From CAISCU01 sp051861545 (GTDB lineage: Bacteria > Bacteroidota > Bacteroidia > UKL13-3): a stretch of DNA of 64,000 nt. Positions within the stretch are counted from its first letter, which is position 1; every line of letters begins with the position of its first letter. A program made the position numbers and the translations under genes. Positions 34,869-44,126 of this stretch are shown here, piece by piece. Below the pieces are notes generated by a model. That model ran no database searches. It saw nothing but the letters and a program-made list of their open reading frames with translations, and was not told where the DNA came from. The DNA lies in contig JBIMKP010000011.1 of assembly GCA_051861545.1 (NCBI GenBank), forward strand, positions 45,245 through 109,244, given 5' to 3'.

Positions 34869-35564
34869 CTACCAATCATCTTCATCAATAATTTTTGGCT
34901 CTCTTAATGCAGCTTTGTAGCTGTTTACTAGATCATTAATGTCTTTATCGGCAGCTCTTAATACGGAATCATTTTGACGAATATTTGTGATGCTTGTATA
35001 ATAGTACTCAAAATAATTTCTATTTGCTTTTGTACTTCCTGCAGGTTTTAATGATTCATGAACAAGGTTTGATATTTGGTATTTAAATCTTCCTTCTTTA
35101 ATATAAATAGTTAACCTCATTTCATACCTTCCAATACTTCTTTTTGTATATTTATTTAAGTACGAATAAGCAGGTATATAGGCTATGTAAACCAATTTTT
35201 GGTTTCTTTTGTCTAGGTCGATTTTAGTATCCTTTCCAAGTGTTTTTTCTGCCCATCTTTTGGTTCTCAAATAAAGTGAATCAGAACCACTTTCTTCTTG
35301 TTCTACAACACCCGAATAGGTAATTAAATTAGTCGCAGAATCTACATTTAAAACAATTCTTTCATAAGGTTTTAATGTTGGATCAATAGGGTCTTTAGAA
35401 TTATTCATATCTGGAATTGGCTCCAGATTAGATGAATCAACTACTGTTGTATCAGGATTTGTAAAGTCGAAACCCGGCGAAGATGGGTCTTGAACTTGGG
35501 CAAACGCGATACTGCTTATCAAAGCAAATACTAAAAGCGTAAGGTATTTTTTTAATAGATTCAT
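34869..35564 (-). CDS. DUF4468-like exported protein
   Basis: A 231-residue exported protein. A signal peptide of about 22 residues (ISSIAFAQ) and a proline/asparagine-rich linker precede a domain of about 125 residues starting near 75 (ERIVLNVDSATNLITYSGVVE, LYLRTKRWAEKTLG, MRLTIYIKEGRFKYQISN). This resembles the DUF4468 domain, a TBP-like fold frequent in Bacteroidota. Its role is unknown. Single gene with its own terminator; the SET-domain gene lies 60 bp upstream on the same strand. Confidence 0.75.
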   Translation of the reverse strand: MNLLKKYLTLLVFALISSIAFAQVQDPSSPGFDFTNPDTTVVDSSNLEPIPDMNNSKDPIDPTLKPYERIVLNVDSATNLITYSGVVEQEESGSDSLYLRTKRWAEKTLGKDTKIDLDKRNQKLVYIAYIPAYSYLNKYTKRSIGRYEMRLTIYIKEGRFKYQISNLVHESLKPAGSTKANRNYFEYYYTSITNIRQNDSVLRAADKDINDLVNSYKAALREPKIIDEDDW

Positions 35565-35624
35565 TTTTTAAATAGTTCTTTTAAAGGGTTTCAAAAATAG
35601 AAATTCTGCAATAAAATCAAAGGA

Positions 35625-36131
35625 TTAAGCATGATGAGTTTCAATCCTTTTGGCTATTGCGTGTAATTCATCTTGTTTAGTACTCGTTTTTTTCTTCTTT
35701 GTAACTTTCTTTTTTTGGGTATCAGGCCCAATTCCATTATGTCTTAGTGCATCCCAATATTCTTTACCATAGGCTACAAAAATTTCGTCTCCCGGTTTTA
35801 AATTTCTGCTAGCAATTACATAAGCACGGTTTCTTATGACTTCATATCGGCAATTGTTTCTAACACCAGGTAATCTTACAAATCCCGCGGCATCATTGGC
35901 ATAACGAGCTAATGAGTCTAATATATGTTCAGCATCAATACACTTCTTTTCAGATATGTAAAAGTAATAGGCTCCAAATCCATCCATCTTTTCATTTCTT
36001 GCTTGGCATTCTTTCCATGTAATAATTTCACCGGTGTATTCTATTACACGTTCCCCCCTTTTAATAGGTGCTGTTGTAAAAAGTCCTTTTCCGGCTCCCG
36101 GAATCTTCGATTTTTTAATTTCTAAACTCAT
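35625..36131 (-). CDS. SET-domain protein (putative protein-lysine methyltransferase)
   Basis: A 168-residue protein that is almost entirely a SET domain: SKIPGAGKGLFTTAPIKRGERVIEYTGEII at the N-terminus and the C-terminal NLKPGDEIFVAYGKEYWDAL, with the pseudo-knot NNCRYEVIRNRAYVIAS between. SET domains move a methyl group from S-adenosylmethionine to lysine; small stand-alone versions occur in many bacteria, with few known targets. A basic lysine-rich tail (KKKVTKKKKT) could contact nucleic acid. Cytoplasmic; single gene divergent from the sodium symporter. Confidence 0.85.
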   Translation of the reverse strand: MSLEIKKSKIPGAGKGLFTTAPIKRGERVIEYTGEIITWKECQARNEKMDGFGAYYFYISEKKCIDAEHILDSLARYANDAAGFVRLPGVRNNCRYEVIRNRAYVIASRNLKPGDEIFVAYGKEYWDALRHNGIGPDTQKKKVTKKKKTSTKQDELHAIAKRIETHHA

Positions 36132-36388
36132 CAGCTTTGCTGCTAATTTTTAATTGTAATTTAAGCCTTTAACCTCCATTTTTTAACACAATACTCATCT
36201 CGAAATAATTGTGCCAAAAATTGTGGGGCTGCAAAGGTGAGAAAAGATTTCATTCCTTCAGACAATTTTTTTACAAATAATAAACATTTCTATTGGTTTT
36301 TAGCGCTTTCTATACATTACTTTGATTTGTTTTCCTTTTCGTGGATTCTTTTCTAAAGCCGAATTTTTTTATTTTATACTTTCGCAAC

Positions 36389-37864
36389 ATGTCGCCTTTG
36401 TTTATTTTGTTTTGTATTAGCCTCTATTTTGTTGGGCTTTTAAGTATTTCATGGTTTACTTCAAAACATGAAAACAATGAGTCCTATTTCACAGGTAATA
36501 GACAATCGCCTTGGTATGTGGTTGCTTTTGGAATGATTGGTGATTCTTTATCGGGTGTTACTTTTATTTCTTTACCAGGTACAATTTTAAATAACCAATT
36601 TTCTTACCTGCAACTCGTTTTTGGTTATGTTTTAGGCTATTTTGTAATTGCGCGGGTTTTGTTGCCTTTGTTTTATTCGCTGCAACTTACTTCAATTTAT
36701 TCTTACCTTTTAGGTAGGTTTGGTAAGAATAGCCAAAAAACGGGTTCCTTCTTTTTCCTTATTTCTAGAATTGTTGGTGCTGCTCTTCGCTTATTTTTAG
36801 CGGCTAGTGTTTTGCAATTATTTGTATTTAGTCAATGGAATATTCCTTTTCCAGTTTCTGTTGCTATAATTATAGTATTGATGTTGGTTTATACGTATAG
36901 AGGTGGCATTAAAACCTTGGTTTGGACTGACCTCTTTCAGTCTGGATTTTTGTTGTTAGCAGTTATTCTTTCAATTTTTGCTATAATATCTCAACTCAAT
37001 TGGTCATTTACCCAATCTGTTTCTAATATTATTAATAGCGATTATTCAAATACTTTTTTCTGGAATTGGCAGGAAAAGAATTTCTTCTTCAAGCAGTTTC
37101 TTAGTGGTGCATTTATTACAATTGTAATGACAGGCCTCGATCAAAATATGATGCAAAAGAACCTCTCTTGCAGAAGCCTTCCTGAAGCGCAAAAGAACAT
37201 GTACTCTTTTAGTTTTATTGTGCTTTTAGTAAATGTGTTTTTCCTTTCTTTAGGTGCACTTATTTATCTTTATGTGCAACAGAAAGGAATTCAACTTCCA
37301 ATTAATCCTAACAGCTTAAAAATAGAAACAGATAAGGTTTTTCCTTTGTTAGCACTCAACCATTTAGGAGCTTTTGCAGCTTTAGTTTTTATTATTGGTT
37401 TAACGGCTGCAACCTTTAATAGCGCAGATAGTGTGCTTACTACTTTAACAACTTCTTTTTGTATCGATTTTTTAGGATTTGAGGAAACTGGTAAATACAC
37501 AGAATCAAAAATGAAAAATATTCGTCATTTGGTTCATGCAGGTTTTGCATTTTTACTTTGGTTGGCAATTATTTTAAGTCAAGAACTCAATCAAACTTCA
37601 GTTTTAGATGCTATTTTTACAATTGCAGCTTATACTTATGGGCCGCTTTTAGGCTTATTTACTTTTGGTTTATTTACCAAACTCAAAGTTAAAGATGCTT
37701 GGGTTCCTTTTATTAGTGTTTTTCCTCCATTGATTTCTTATTTTCTTTATTCAAATTCAACAACACTATTTAATGGTTATAAATTTAGCTATGAACTATT
37801 GTTAATTAATGGAGCAATTACATTTTTCTTTCTTTGGTTGATAAGGTTAAAATCAAAAGTTTAA
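36389..37864 (+). CDS. Sodium:solute symporter family protein
   Basis: A 491-residue transporter with about 13 predicted membrane helices. The start is placed at ATG 36389 (MSPLFILFCISLYFVGLL), since 16 upstream codons add a non-helical piece and a -7-like TACTTTCG precedes it closely. The family's second-helix segment is present (YFTGNRQSPWYVVAFGMIGDSLSGVTF in two parts), as are GADQNMMQKN-like TGLDQNMMQKNLSC and the helix-8 stretch AATFNSADSVLTTL with the serine/asparagine positions that bind sodium. The substrate is unknown; similar Bacteroidota proteins are annotated only as SSS transporters. Confidence 0.88.
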   Translation: MSPLFILFCISLYFVGLLSISWFTSKHENNESYFTGNRQSPWYVVAFGMIGDSLSGVTFISLPGTILNNQFSYLQLVFGYVLGYFVIARVLLPLFYSLQLTSIYSYLLGRFGKNSQKTGSFFFLISRIVGAALRLFLAASVLQLFVFSQWNIPFPVSVAIIIVLMLVYTYRGGIKTLVWTDLFQSGFLLLAVILSIFAIISQLNWSFTQSVSNIINSDYSNTFFWNWQEKNFFFKQFLSGAFITIVMTGLDQNMMQKNLSCRSLPEAQKNMYSFSFIVLLVNVFFLSLGALIYLYVQQKGIQLPINPNSLKIETDKVFPLLALNHLGAFAALVFIIGLTAATFNSADSVLTTLTTSFCIDFLGFEETGKYTESKMKNIRHLVHAGFAFLLWLAIILSQELNQTSVLDAIFTIAAYTYGPLLGLFTFGLFTKLKVKDAWVPFISVFPPLISYFLYSNSTTLFNGYKFSYELLLINGAITFFFLWLIRLKSKV

Positions 37865-37911
37865 TTGGATTAATATCAAATATTTATAAATTGAATTTCA
37901 ATTTATAATCT

Positions 37912-38877
37912 ATGGAACTTATTGATGAAAAAATTACCAGCCGAAAAATGAAGTTTGATGCCACTGGCACAGATTACTTTATGGTAAAACTCGTAAATGG
38001 AATTTTAATGGGGCTTACCCTTGGAATTTATTATCCTTGGGCCAAAGCTAAGAAGTTGAAATTTTTGTATGAGAATACTAATTTAGACAATGTAAAATTT
38101 AAGTTTACTGGTACAGGAAATGAAATGTTTATTGGTTTTATAAAAGCCATAGGAATAGTTTTGGTATTTTATATTGCTTTGATTGCAGCAACAGTAAGTC
38201 ATAACCAATCTGCAATTATTACAGTTTCAGTTGTTTTTTATTTAGCAATTCTCCTATTGGTTCCATTAAGTATTCATGGCTCTTTGCGCTATCGTTTATC
38301 TAGAAGCTTTTGGGGAAATATTCAATTTTCTTATGTAGGTGATAGAAATACTTTAATAAAGGAATTTCTTTTAGGAATCTTATTAACGGCCTTAACTATT
38401 GGTATTTATGGTGCTTGGTTTACTATGAAGCTTAGAACTTATATCACTAATCATATCCGTTTTGGTAATGCTAGTTTTACTTTCAAAGGACAAGGGAAAG
38501 ATTATTTTATATTGAATTTAAAAGGACTCATTCTTACACTTTTAACTTTAGGAGTTTATTATTTCTGGTTTTATAAAGACCTTATAAAGTTCCTTGCCGA
38601 TAATACAAAACTTGAACAAGAGGGTAGGGAGATATCTTTTAATTCTGAAATTGAAGGTGTTGATTTTCTTGTTTTAAGTTTAACGAATATTTTAATCATC
38701 ATTTTTACATTAGGAATAGGTTTAGCTTGGGTTGAAGTAAGAACAATCAAGTTTTTATTTGAAAGAATGGAAATACAAGGTGAATTTAATCCTTTAGCCC
38801 TTGTAAGTATTGATGATGATTTCAAAGATGCTACAGGCGATGATATGGCAGATATGTTAGATATTAATTTGATATAG
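37912..38877 (+). CDS. DUF898 (YjgN-like) multi-pass membrane protein
   Basis: A 321-residue inner-membrane protein made of four copies of a unit in which a helix ends with TLGIYYPWAKAKKLKFL, TIGIYGAWFTMKLRTYI, TLGVYYFWFYKDLIKFL or TLGIGLAWVEVRTIKFL. Each unit is followed by a soluble beta stretch (FTGTGNEMF, FKGQGKDYF). This repeat pattern is that of DUF898/YjgN proteins. Function is unknown. Single gene; a bidirectional terminator separates it from metK. Confidence 0.85.
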   Translation: MELIDEKITSRKMKFDATGTDYFMVKLVNGILMGLTLGIYYPWAKAKKLKFLYENTNLDNVKFKFTGTGNEMFIGFIKAIGIVLVFYIALIAATVSHNQSAIITVSVVFYLAILLLVPLSIHGSLRYRLSRSFWGNIQFSYVGDRNTLIKEFLLGILLTALTIGIYGAWFTMKLRTYITNHIRFGNASFTFKGQGKDYFILNLKGLILTLLTLGVYYFWFYKDLIKFLADNTKLEQEGREISFNSEIEGVDFLVLSLTNILIIIFTLGIGLAWVEVRTIKFLFERMEIQGEFNPLALVSIDDDFKDATGDDMADMLDINLI

Positions 38878-38921
38878 TATATTATTCATATCAATCATAA
38901 TTTTCCAAATCAAGTAGCATA

Positions 38922-38955
38922 AAAAAAGCCAACCCACTTAAGGATTGGCTTTTTT
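38922..38955. terminator. Bidirectional terminator between DUF898 gene and metK
   Basis: AAAAAAGCCAA (38922-38932) and TTGGCTTTTTT (38945-38955) form an 11-bp stem with a 12-nt loop and T-runs on both strands, between convergent genes. Confidence 0.88.
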
Positions 38956-38972
38956 GTATAGTTCCGAAAAGC

Positions 38973-40226
38973 TTATTTCAATTTGAATGCTTTTTTAACT
39001 TTATCTACCATGTCTAATTTTTCCCAAGTAAATAATTCTACTTTTCTGGTAAATTCTTTTCCATCAGGACCTTTGAAAGTAAGTGTTTTCACTTCATTCT
39101 TTCTTCCCATATGGCCATAAGCAGCAGTTTCGCTATAAATTGGGTTACGTAATTTCAAACGTGTTTCAATTCCGTAAGGAGTCATGTCAAATAATTTTTC
39201 AACTATTTTAGCAATTGCACCATCACTCATTTTTACTTTAGAAGTACCATAAGTATTGATGTAAATTCCCATAGGATCTTTAACACCAATTGCATAACTC
39301 ACTTGAACCAAAACTTCAGTACACAATCCAGCAGCAACTAAGTTCTTAGCAATATGACGAGTTGCATAAGCAGCAGAACGGTCAACTTTTGAAGGATCTT
39401 TTCCTGAGAATGCACCACCACCATGAGCACCTTTTCCACCGTATGTATCTACGATGATTTTACGGCCTGTTAAACCGGTATCACCATGTGGACCACCAAT
39501 TACGAATTTACCTGTTGGGTTAATATGGTAATTGATTTTATCGTTGAATAAATGAGCGAATTTTTTGTATTTAGTTTTAACTCTAGGAATTAAAATTTTG
39601 ATGATATCGGTTTTGATTTTAGCCAACATTTTAGCTTCTGTATCAAAATCATCATGTTGAGTTGAAAGAACTATAGAATCGATTCTTACTGGAACATTGT
39701 TATCATCATACTCTAAAGTAACCTGGCTTTTAGCATCTGGTCTTAGGTATTTAATTTGTTTGTTTTCTCTACGAAGAGCAGCAAGTTCAATTAAGATTTT
39801 GTGAGCTAAATCCAAAGCCAATGGCATGTAATCATCGGTTTCGTTTGTTGCGTAACCAAACATCATACCTTGGTCGCCTGCGCCTTGGTCTTGTTTTTTC
39901 TTTCTGTCAACACCTTGGTTAATATCTGAAGATTGCTCATGAATTGCAGATAAAATACCACATGAATTAGCTTCAAACATGTATTCACTTTTGGTATAAC
40001 CAATTTTGCGAATTACACCTCTGGCAATTTCTTGAACATCAAGATATGCTTTTGATTTTACTTCACCGGCAAGAATTACTTGACCTGTAGTTACTAAAGT
40101 TTCACATGCTACTTTTGAATCTGGGTCAAAAGCCAAAAAGTTGTCGATTAACGCATCAGAAATCTGATCCGCTACTTTGTCGGGGTGTCCTTCACTTACC
40201 GACTCTGAGGTGAATAAATAAGCCAT
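38973..40226 (-). CDS. metK: S-adenosylmethionine synthetase
   Basis: MetK makes S-adenosylmethionine from methionine and ATP. The 417-residue product begins at ATG 40224-40226 (MAYLFTSESVSEGHPDKVADQ), the universal MetK opening. The upstream frame is open for 48 more codons, but that stretch is the RNA leader described below. Signatures GAGDQGMMFGYA, the GGPHGDTGLTGRKIIVDTYG loop and GGGAFSGKDPSKVDRS are intact. The protein is slightly longer than the usual 380-400 residues because of a lysine-rich insertion near 215-235. It is transcribed from its own promoter (40394-40422) through a roughly 160-nt structured leader. Confidence 0.97.
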   Translation of the reverse strand: MAYLFTSESVSEGHPDKVADQISDALIDNFLAFDPDSKVACETLVTTGQVILAGEVKSKAYLDVQEIARGVIRKIGYTKSEYMFEANSCGILSAIHEQSSDINQGVDRKKKQDQGAGDQGMMFGYATNETDDYMPLALDLAHKILIELAALRRENKQIKYLRPDAKSQVTLEYDDNNVPVRIDSIVLSTQHDDFDTEAKMLAKIKTDIIKILIPRVKTKYKKFAHLFNDKINYHINPTGKFVIGGPHGDTGLTGRKIIVDTYGGKGAHGGGAFSGKDPSKVDRSAAYATRHIAKNLVAAGLCTEVLVQVSYAIGVKDPMGIYINTYGTSKVKMSDGAIAKIVEKLFDMTPYGIETRLKLRNPIYSETAAYGHMGRKNEVKTLTFKGPDGKEFTRKVELFTWEKLDMVDKVKKAFKLK

Positions 40227-40387
40227 ATTATTGCTTTGTTTGATAATGATTGTTCTCTCTTTTTCGAAAAACAATTTAAACCTTCTTGTCAAAAATTGGA
40301 GAACATTTTTTGACATGAGAGCCCACATTGTTTTGCCACCGTAGTGTTCTAGCCCGGTTGGCATTCGCAATTAAGCGAATTCGAAAT
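40227..40387 (-). ncRNA. Structured 5' leader of metK, candidate riboswitch-like element
   Basis: The predicted transcript start (about 40387) gives a leader of roughly 160 nt. It can fold into three hairpins. P1 pairs 40363-40368 with 40375-40380 (ATTCGC/GCGAAT). P2 pairs 40334-40341 with 40355-40363 (TGCC+ACCG against CGGT+GGCA, one bulge at 40359). P3 pairs 40287-40295 with 40307-40315 (TGTCAAAAA/TTTTTGACA). In the RNA the P3 loop carries TGTTCTC, complementary to AGAACA in the P2 loop and to GAGAACA at 40251-40257, about 25 nt before the start codon. It does not match the S-box consensus I know. Structure and switching are inference. Confidence 0.5.
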
Positions 40388-40393
40388 GCAATG

Positions 40394-40422
40394 CAAAAGT
40401 ATTGGTTTAACTTTAAAAACAA
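40394..40422 (-). promoter_or_regulatory. Promoter of metK
   Basis: On the minus strand: TTG (complement of 40420-40422), an 18-nt spacer and TACTTTTG (complement of 40394-40401). This matches the Bacteroidota consensus TTG-N17-23-TAnnTTTG exactly. It places the start of transcription near 40387, immediately before the first hairpin of the leader. Confidence 0.7.
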
Positions 40423-40472
40423 AGTGCCCTGCTCATATTTATCAACATAAGCGGGGCGTTTGCATCAGATAC

Positions 40473-40697
40473 CTAACAATCATCAAAATGTCTGGAATGG
40501 TTTTTAAGACTATTTCTAATCACCATTTCATCTTTTAACGACTCTAGTTCAAGGTCGAAACTAAGGGATTCCTTAGTTTGACTTATTGAGAAAATTTTGC
40601 TACAATCAGGGCAGCTGATTTCCTGTCCAAGCAGCTCCAGTGCTTGTTCCAGGTCAATAGATAAACTATTCATGCAAGAGGGGCAGCCTACAATCAT
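40473..40697 (-). CDS. Small zinc-ribbon-like protein
   Basis: A 74-residue protein with two CxxC pairs, CPSC near 5-8 and CPDC near 34-37, spaced as in a zinc ribbon. The tail is acidic (DLELESLKDEM) and ends in cysteine. It probably binds zinc and could contact nucleic acid or protein, but no family is recognised. It lies upstream of metK on the same strand, yet metK has its own promoter just downstream of this gene, so the two need not be co-transcribed. A weak imperfect dyad at 40426-40457 follows the stop. Confidence 0.6.
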   Translation of the reverse strand: MIVGCPSCMNSLSIDLEQALELLGQEISCPDCSKIFSISQTKESLSFDLELESLKDEMVIRNSLKNHSRHFDDC

Positions 40698-40810
40698 ACT
40701 CTAATATCAAAAAAATGATTGGTTCTGCAAAATTTAGTTTTCTAATAGGTATACTCATTCTTGCTGAAAATGACAAATATTGATTTAAAGATTTTCAACA
40801 AGCTCTAAAT

Positions 40811-40839
40811 AAAAAGAGCACCCATTGAGTGCTCTTTTT
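40811..40839 (-). terminator. Rho-independent terminator of the outer-membrane protein gene
   Basis: AAAAAGAGCAC (40811-40821) and GTGCTCTTTTT (40829-40839) form an 11-bp stem with a 7-nt loop and T-runs. The stem ends 1 nt before the stop codon of the minus-strand gene. Confidence 0.85.
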
Positions 40840-40840
40840 A

Positions 40841-41530
40841 TTATGCTTCTTTATTAAATGTTTTTTTTGCTGCGGGTTTATTTCCATCGGCTTTGTTTTT
40901 TACACGCCAGCCTATTGAGAAATAGAATACTTGTGCATTTTCTATTTTGTCATAAATTTTAACACCGTTTTCAATAAAGTTTCTATTGTAGAAATCTTGT
41001 AAATAGTACCTGAACTTTAAATTCATGCCAGATTTAGTATTCAAACCAAAAAACACAGATGGCATAAATAATGGAGTTCTATCGCTAAACCAAGTATTAA
41101 ACTTTGCTGATTCTACCTTTTTACCCGATACAAATAATTTTTCTTTATAGTTTAATGCTAGCTCAGCTTCTGCACCACCATATAGATAAAGGCCATTTTC
41201 AAAGTTTCCAAGTTTTACAGCTAATGGAACACCAAAGTAATAGTTCCTTCTTTTAATGGTGCTGTCTCCTTCAGATGAGGTAAACCCAACATTCCTTAAT
41301 CCATAGCCAGTAAACAAACCAAAGTTATTATTGATATCAACATGGTATTCATTTCCTAAATGAAAAAAACATGAAAACCTCATGGGTGTATTAATTGATT
41401 CTCCACCTTTTTGGTAATCGGCAAAAGAAAATATAAACTCTGTTTCCGATGTACTGTAGGTTTTAACTTGGGCATTACTTTGATTCGAAACAAAAATTGC
41501 CAAGCAAATTATTAGTAGGTATTTTTTCAT
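40841..41530 (-). CDS. Putative outer-membrane beta-barrel protein
   Basis: A 229-residue exported protein with a signal peptide (about 1-20, ending NQSNAQ). The rest alternates polar and aromatic residues (YYFGVPLAVKLGNFENGLYLYGGAEAEL in two strands, FKFRYYLQDFYNRNF-like, AQVFYFSIGWRVK near the end), typical of small outer-membrane barrels of the OMP_b-brl type. A basic tail (KNKADGNKPAAKKTF) follows the last strand. No ligand or export role can be assigned. It lies 38 bp downstream of the M1 aminopeptidase gene on the same strand and may be co-transcribed with it. Confidence 0.68.
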   Translation of the reverse strand: MKKYLLIICLAIFVSNQSNAQVKTYSTSETEFIFSFADYQKGGESINTPMRFSCFFHLGNEYHVDINNNFGLFTGYGLRNVGFTSSEGDSTIKRRNYYFGVPLAVKLGNFENGLYLYGGAEAELALNYKEKLFVSGKKVESAKFNTWFSDRTPLFMPSVFFGLNTKSGMNLKFRYYLQDFYNRNFIENGVKIYDKIENAQVFYFSIGWRVKNKADGNKPAAKKTFNKEA

Positions 41531-41568
41531 AAGTTTTGATTTATAATTTACAAATTATTTATATTTTA

Positions 41569-44013
41569 CTATTTAAACAAATTTACCGATTTCAAAATCT
41601 GCTCTTTCTGTTCGCTTGAATAATTAGCTTTTGTAAAAACATCTTCAATCATTCGTTTAAAATTACTTTGATTTAACCAGTTGTTTAATAAATCGCTTGC
41701 TGGTCCTGCCAATCTTCCGTTATTACTTGTGCAAGCTTGTAACAATGATTCTGCAACTTGTTCATTACAATAGTTCAATGATTTTAAAAGTTGAAATGAT
41801 GCAACTCTTGTTCTAAATTCAAATGATGGACTAACAAATAATTGAAGTGTATATAAAGCTTCTTCTTTTTTGAAATTGTTTTCTAAGGCTAATTCAATCC
41901 ATTTTAACTTCACTGCTTGATTCATTCCCATGATTTTTTCGGTTTGAGTTAAATACTCTTTAGCCTCATTTGGAAACGACTTGCAAAGTTTATCAAGAGC
42001 AGTTTTTTGTACATCATAACTATTATCATTAAGCGATTTAATGTATAATTCTTTCCAACCTAAATTCATCTTTTTGTTTTTATTCAAAATCGATTCACGC
42101 ACATTCGATTTTTCATGATTCATTAATTTTTGTAGAATTAATCGGCTGTTTTCATTCTCATCAGAAATAAGTTGTGAACTTAGTTCTATTAGTATTCCGT
42201 AGTGTTTTTCGCGTTTAATTGATTCTTGAATCACCTCTCTTTTTTGTTCAAGTGGAAAATCTCTTAATGCAACTGCAGCATCATATCTATCTAAATAACT
42301 TGGTGCTTTTTCTATTTGTTCTTCTAATTCTTCAAATTTCTTTTTAAAACTAACTTGTTTAATAATATTTGAGTTTGGATCAAACAATACAAAAGCAATT
42401 TTCTTCTTTTTAGGGTTGTTGATTTTAACCACTTCAAATGCCTCTTCTAAAACTTCTTTGATTTGGTCTTTTGTACCATCTTCATAATACACTTCTAAAA
42501 CAATTGGCATTTTAAAGTATTGAATTGTTTCATTTGTGGTATGAATTTGTTCAATAGCAATTTCTGTAGACCTACTACCATCTTGATAAGTTAAATCCTC
42601 ATAGTGAACTCTATAATGTGGCTCCCCACCTCTATGTATCCATTCGTCAAAAAACCAGTCAAGATTAAGACCTAAAACATCTTTAATGGCTTGTTGTAAA
42701 TCATTTGTTTCAACATTTGAGTAGGCATGCTTTTTCAAATAATGGTTTAATACTTTTTTCCATTGTGCCTCCCCTAAAACGTATTCAAGCATTGAAATTA
42801 CTGCTGCACCTTTTGGATATACTCTTGCTGTTCCTCCTTTTGTATGACGAACTGGAAAATCATCCTTTTTACCAGCTTCAACTGCTGCATTTTGATGTGC
42901 TCTTCTTTGCCAGCTCCATTCGTTTTCACCATCTAATACTTTCGAAAATTGTTTTGGAAAGAATGTTGCATAACTTTCTTGTAACCAAGTATCTCTTCCA
43001 TCTCTTGCAGTAATATAATCTCCAAACCATTGATGGGTTAGTTCATGCATATTTACTGAAACATAATTTCTATCATTAAATGCTTTTTCATCAACATTAA
43101 AAAAATCACCAAAGATTGTAGCAGTAGTATTTTCCATGGCACCATATAAAAAATCCTGCACCATAACCTGTGAGTAAGTTTCCCAAGGGTAAGCAATTCC
43201 AGTATAATCTTCCATGAAATCAATCATAGCAGGTGTGTGCCTGTATGTAGGTTCCATTCTATCTGCAAACTCAGGATAGTAGTAATAGTTTAATGGAACG
43301 CCTCTTTTACTTTTTGCTTTGGCTATTCCATACTTTCCAATGGCAATCATTAATAAATAACCAGCATGAGGTTTACTCATTTTATAGTGCCAGGTCGTAG
43401 TATTGTCTTTGTTTTTTTGTTTTTTGATGAAGGCTCCGTTCGATAAAACTTCATATTCACTTTCAAATTGTATGATGGTTTCAGTTGTGAATTTATCATT
43501 CATGTCATCATACATCGGAATCCATTGCCTATTATCTATGCCTTGACCTTGTGTCCAAATTTGCTTTCTAACTGCAAATGGGTCAACAAAAGGTGCTTCT
43601 TTTTCATTCCAGCCAATGAAGTAAATACCTCTTTTTGGTTTACATTCATATTCGAAGCTAATAATACCTTTTTGTTCCCATTTTAATGGTCTTTGAGGAT
43701 AAACCCAAACTCCAGTTTTATTGCTTTTAAAAGGTAATGTTTGCCCATTTAAGTTGCATTTATTAATTTCAATTCCAGGAGCATCAAAAAAAATGGAATC
43801 AACATTTTCTTGTAGCGTTACAAATTCATGATTCACTTTGCCAATAACTTTACCTGCTTTGGGTTCGAATTTTACTTCTAATTTCAAATGGGTTATGTCT
43901 AATGAATGCTCTCTATAGGCTCCTTGGTCTTTTAAATAAGACTTTACCTGACTTTGAGAAAAGGCACTTAAGCTTTGAAAAACTAAGGCCGCGATAAGTA
44001 ATTTTTTATTCAT
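41569..44013 (-). CDS. M1-family metallo-aminopeptidase
   Basis: An 814-residue exported zinc aminopeptidase. The ATG at 44011-44013 begins a signal peptide (MNKKLLIAALVFQSLSAFSQ); 18 upstream codons are open but do not fit. The substrate-anchoring GAMEN motif (LYGAMENTTATIFG) and the zinc site HELTH near 322 with the third ligand in WLQESYATFF are intact, so the enzyme should be active. An N-terminal beta domain precedes the catalytic region, and the C-terminal 300 residues look like helical HEAT/ARM repeats (NVRESILNKNKKM, YDVQKTALDKLCKSF). It probably trims peptides in the periplasm. Confidence 0.94.
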   Translation of the reverse strand: MNKKLLIAALVFQSLSAFSQSQVKSYLKDQGAYREHSLDITHLKLEVKFEPKAGKVIGKVNHEFVTLQENVDSIFFDAPGIEINKCNLNGQTLPFKSNKTGVWVYPQRPLKWEQKGIISFEYECKPKRGIYFIGWNEKEAPFVDPFAVRKQIWTQGQGIDNRQWIPMYDDMNDKFTTETIIQFESEYEVLSNGAFIKKQKNKDNTTTWHYKMSKPHAGYLLMIAIGKYGIAKAKSKRGVPLNYYYYPEFADRMEPTYRHTPAMIDFMEDYTGIAYPWETYSQVMVQDFLYGAMENTTATIFGDFFNVDEKAFNDRNYVSVNMHELTHQWFGDYITARDGRDTWLQESYATFFPKQFSKVLDGENEWSWQRRAHQNAAVEAGKKDDFPVRHTKGGTARVYPKGAAVISMLEYVLGEAQWKKVLNHYLKKHAYSNVETNDLQQAIKDVLGLNLDWFFDEWIHRGGEPHYRVHYEDLTYQDGSRSTEIAIEQIHTTNETIQYFKMPIVLEVYYEDGTKDQIKEVLEEAFEVVKINNPKKKKIAFVLFDPNSNIIKQVSFKKKFEELEEQIEKAPSYLDRYDAAVALRDFPLEQKREVIQESIKREKHYGILIELSSQLISDENENSRLILQKLMNHEKSNVRESILNKNKKMNLGWKELYIKSLNDNSYDVQKTALDKLCKSFPNEAKEYLTQTEKIMGMNQAVKLKWIELALENNFKKEEALYTLQLFVSPSFEFRTRVASFQLLKSLNYCNEQVAESLLQACTSNNGRLAGPASDLLNNWLNQSNFKRMIEDVFTKANYSSEQKEQILKSVNLFK

Positions 44014-44126
44014 TCTAAATGCTAATGTACTCAAATATTTATTTTGGATGTCACAACTCCAAACCATTTAGCATTTTTATTGAAATTGCCATTGATTTAT
44101 TAGCAATAAATGATGTTTTACAAGTC

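Noticed and set aside
40227..40370. 48-codon N-terminal extension of MetK
   Set aside because: The frame is open, but the MetK family starts at MAYLFTSESVSEGHPDK and the extension region fits an RNA leader behind a consensus promoter.
40251..40387. Classical S-box (SAM-I) riboswitch before metK
   Set aside because: The conserved S-box core (GAGGGACUGGCCC, GAUGAAACCCGGCAACC and related parts) is not present; the leader is described as a separate structured element.
40426..40457. GCCCTGCT/AGCGGGGC dyad as terminator of the zinc-ribbon gene
   Set aside because: On the transcribed (minus) strand the stem has an A-C mismatch and only a weak T-rich tail, so it is mentioned but not called.
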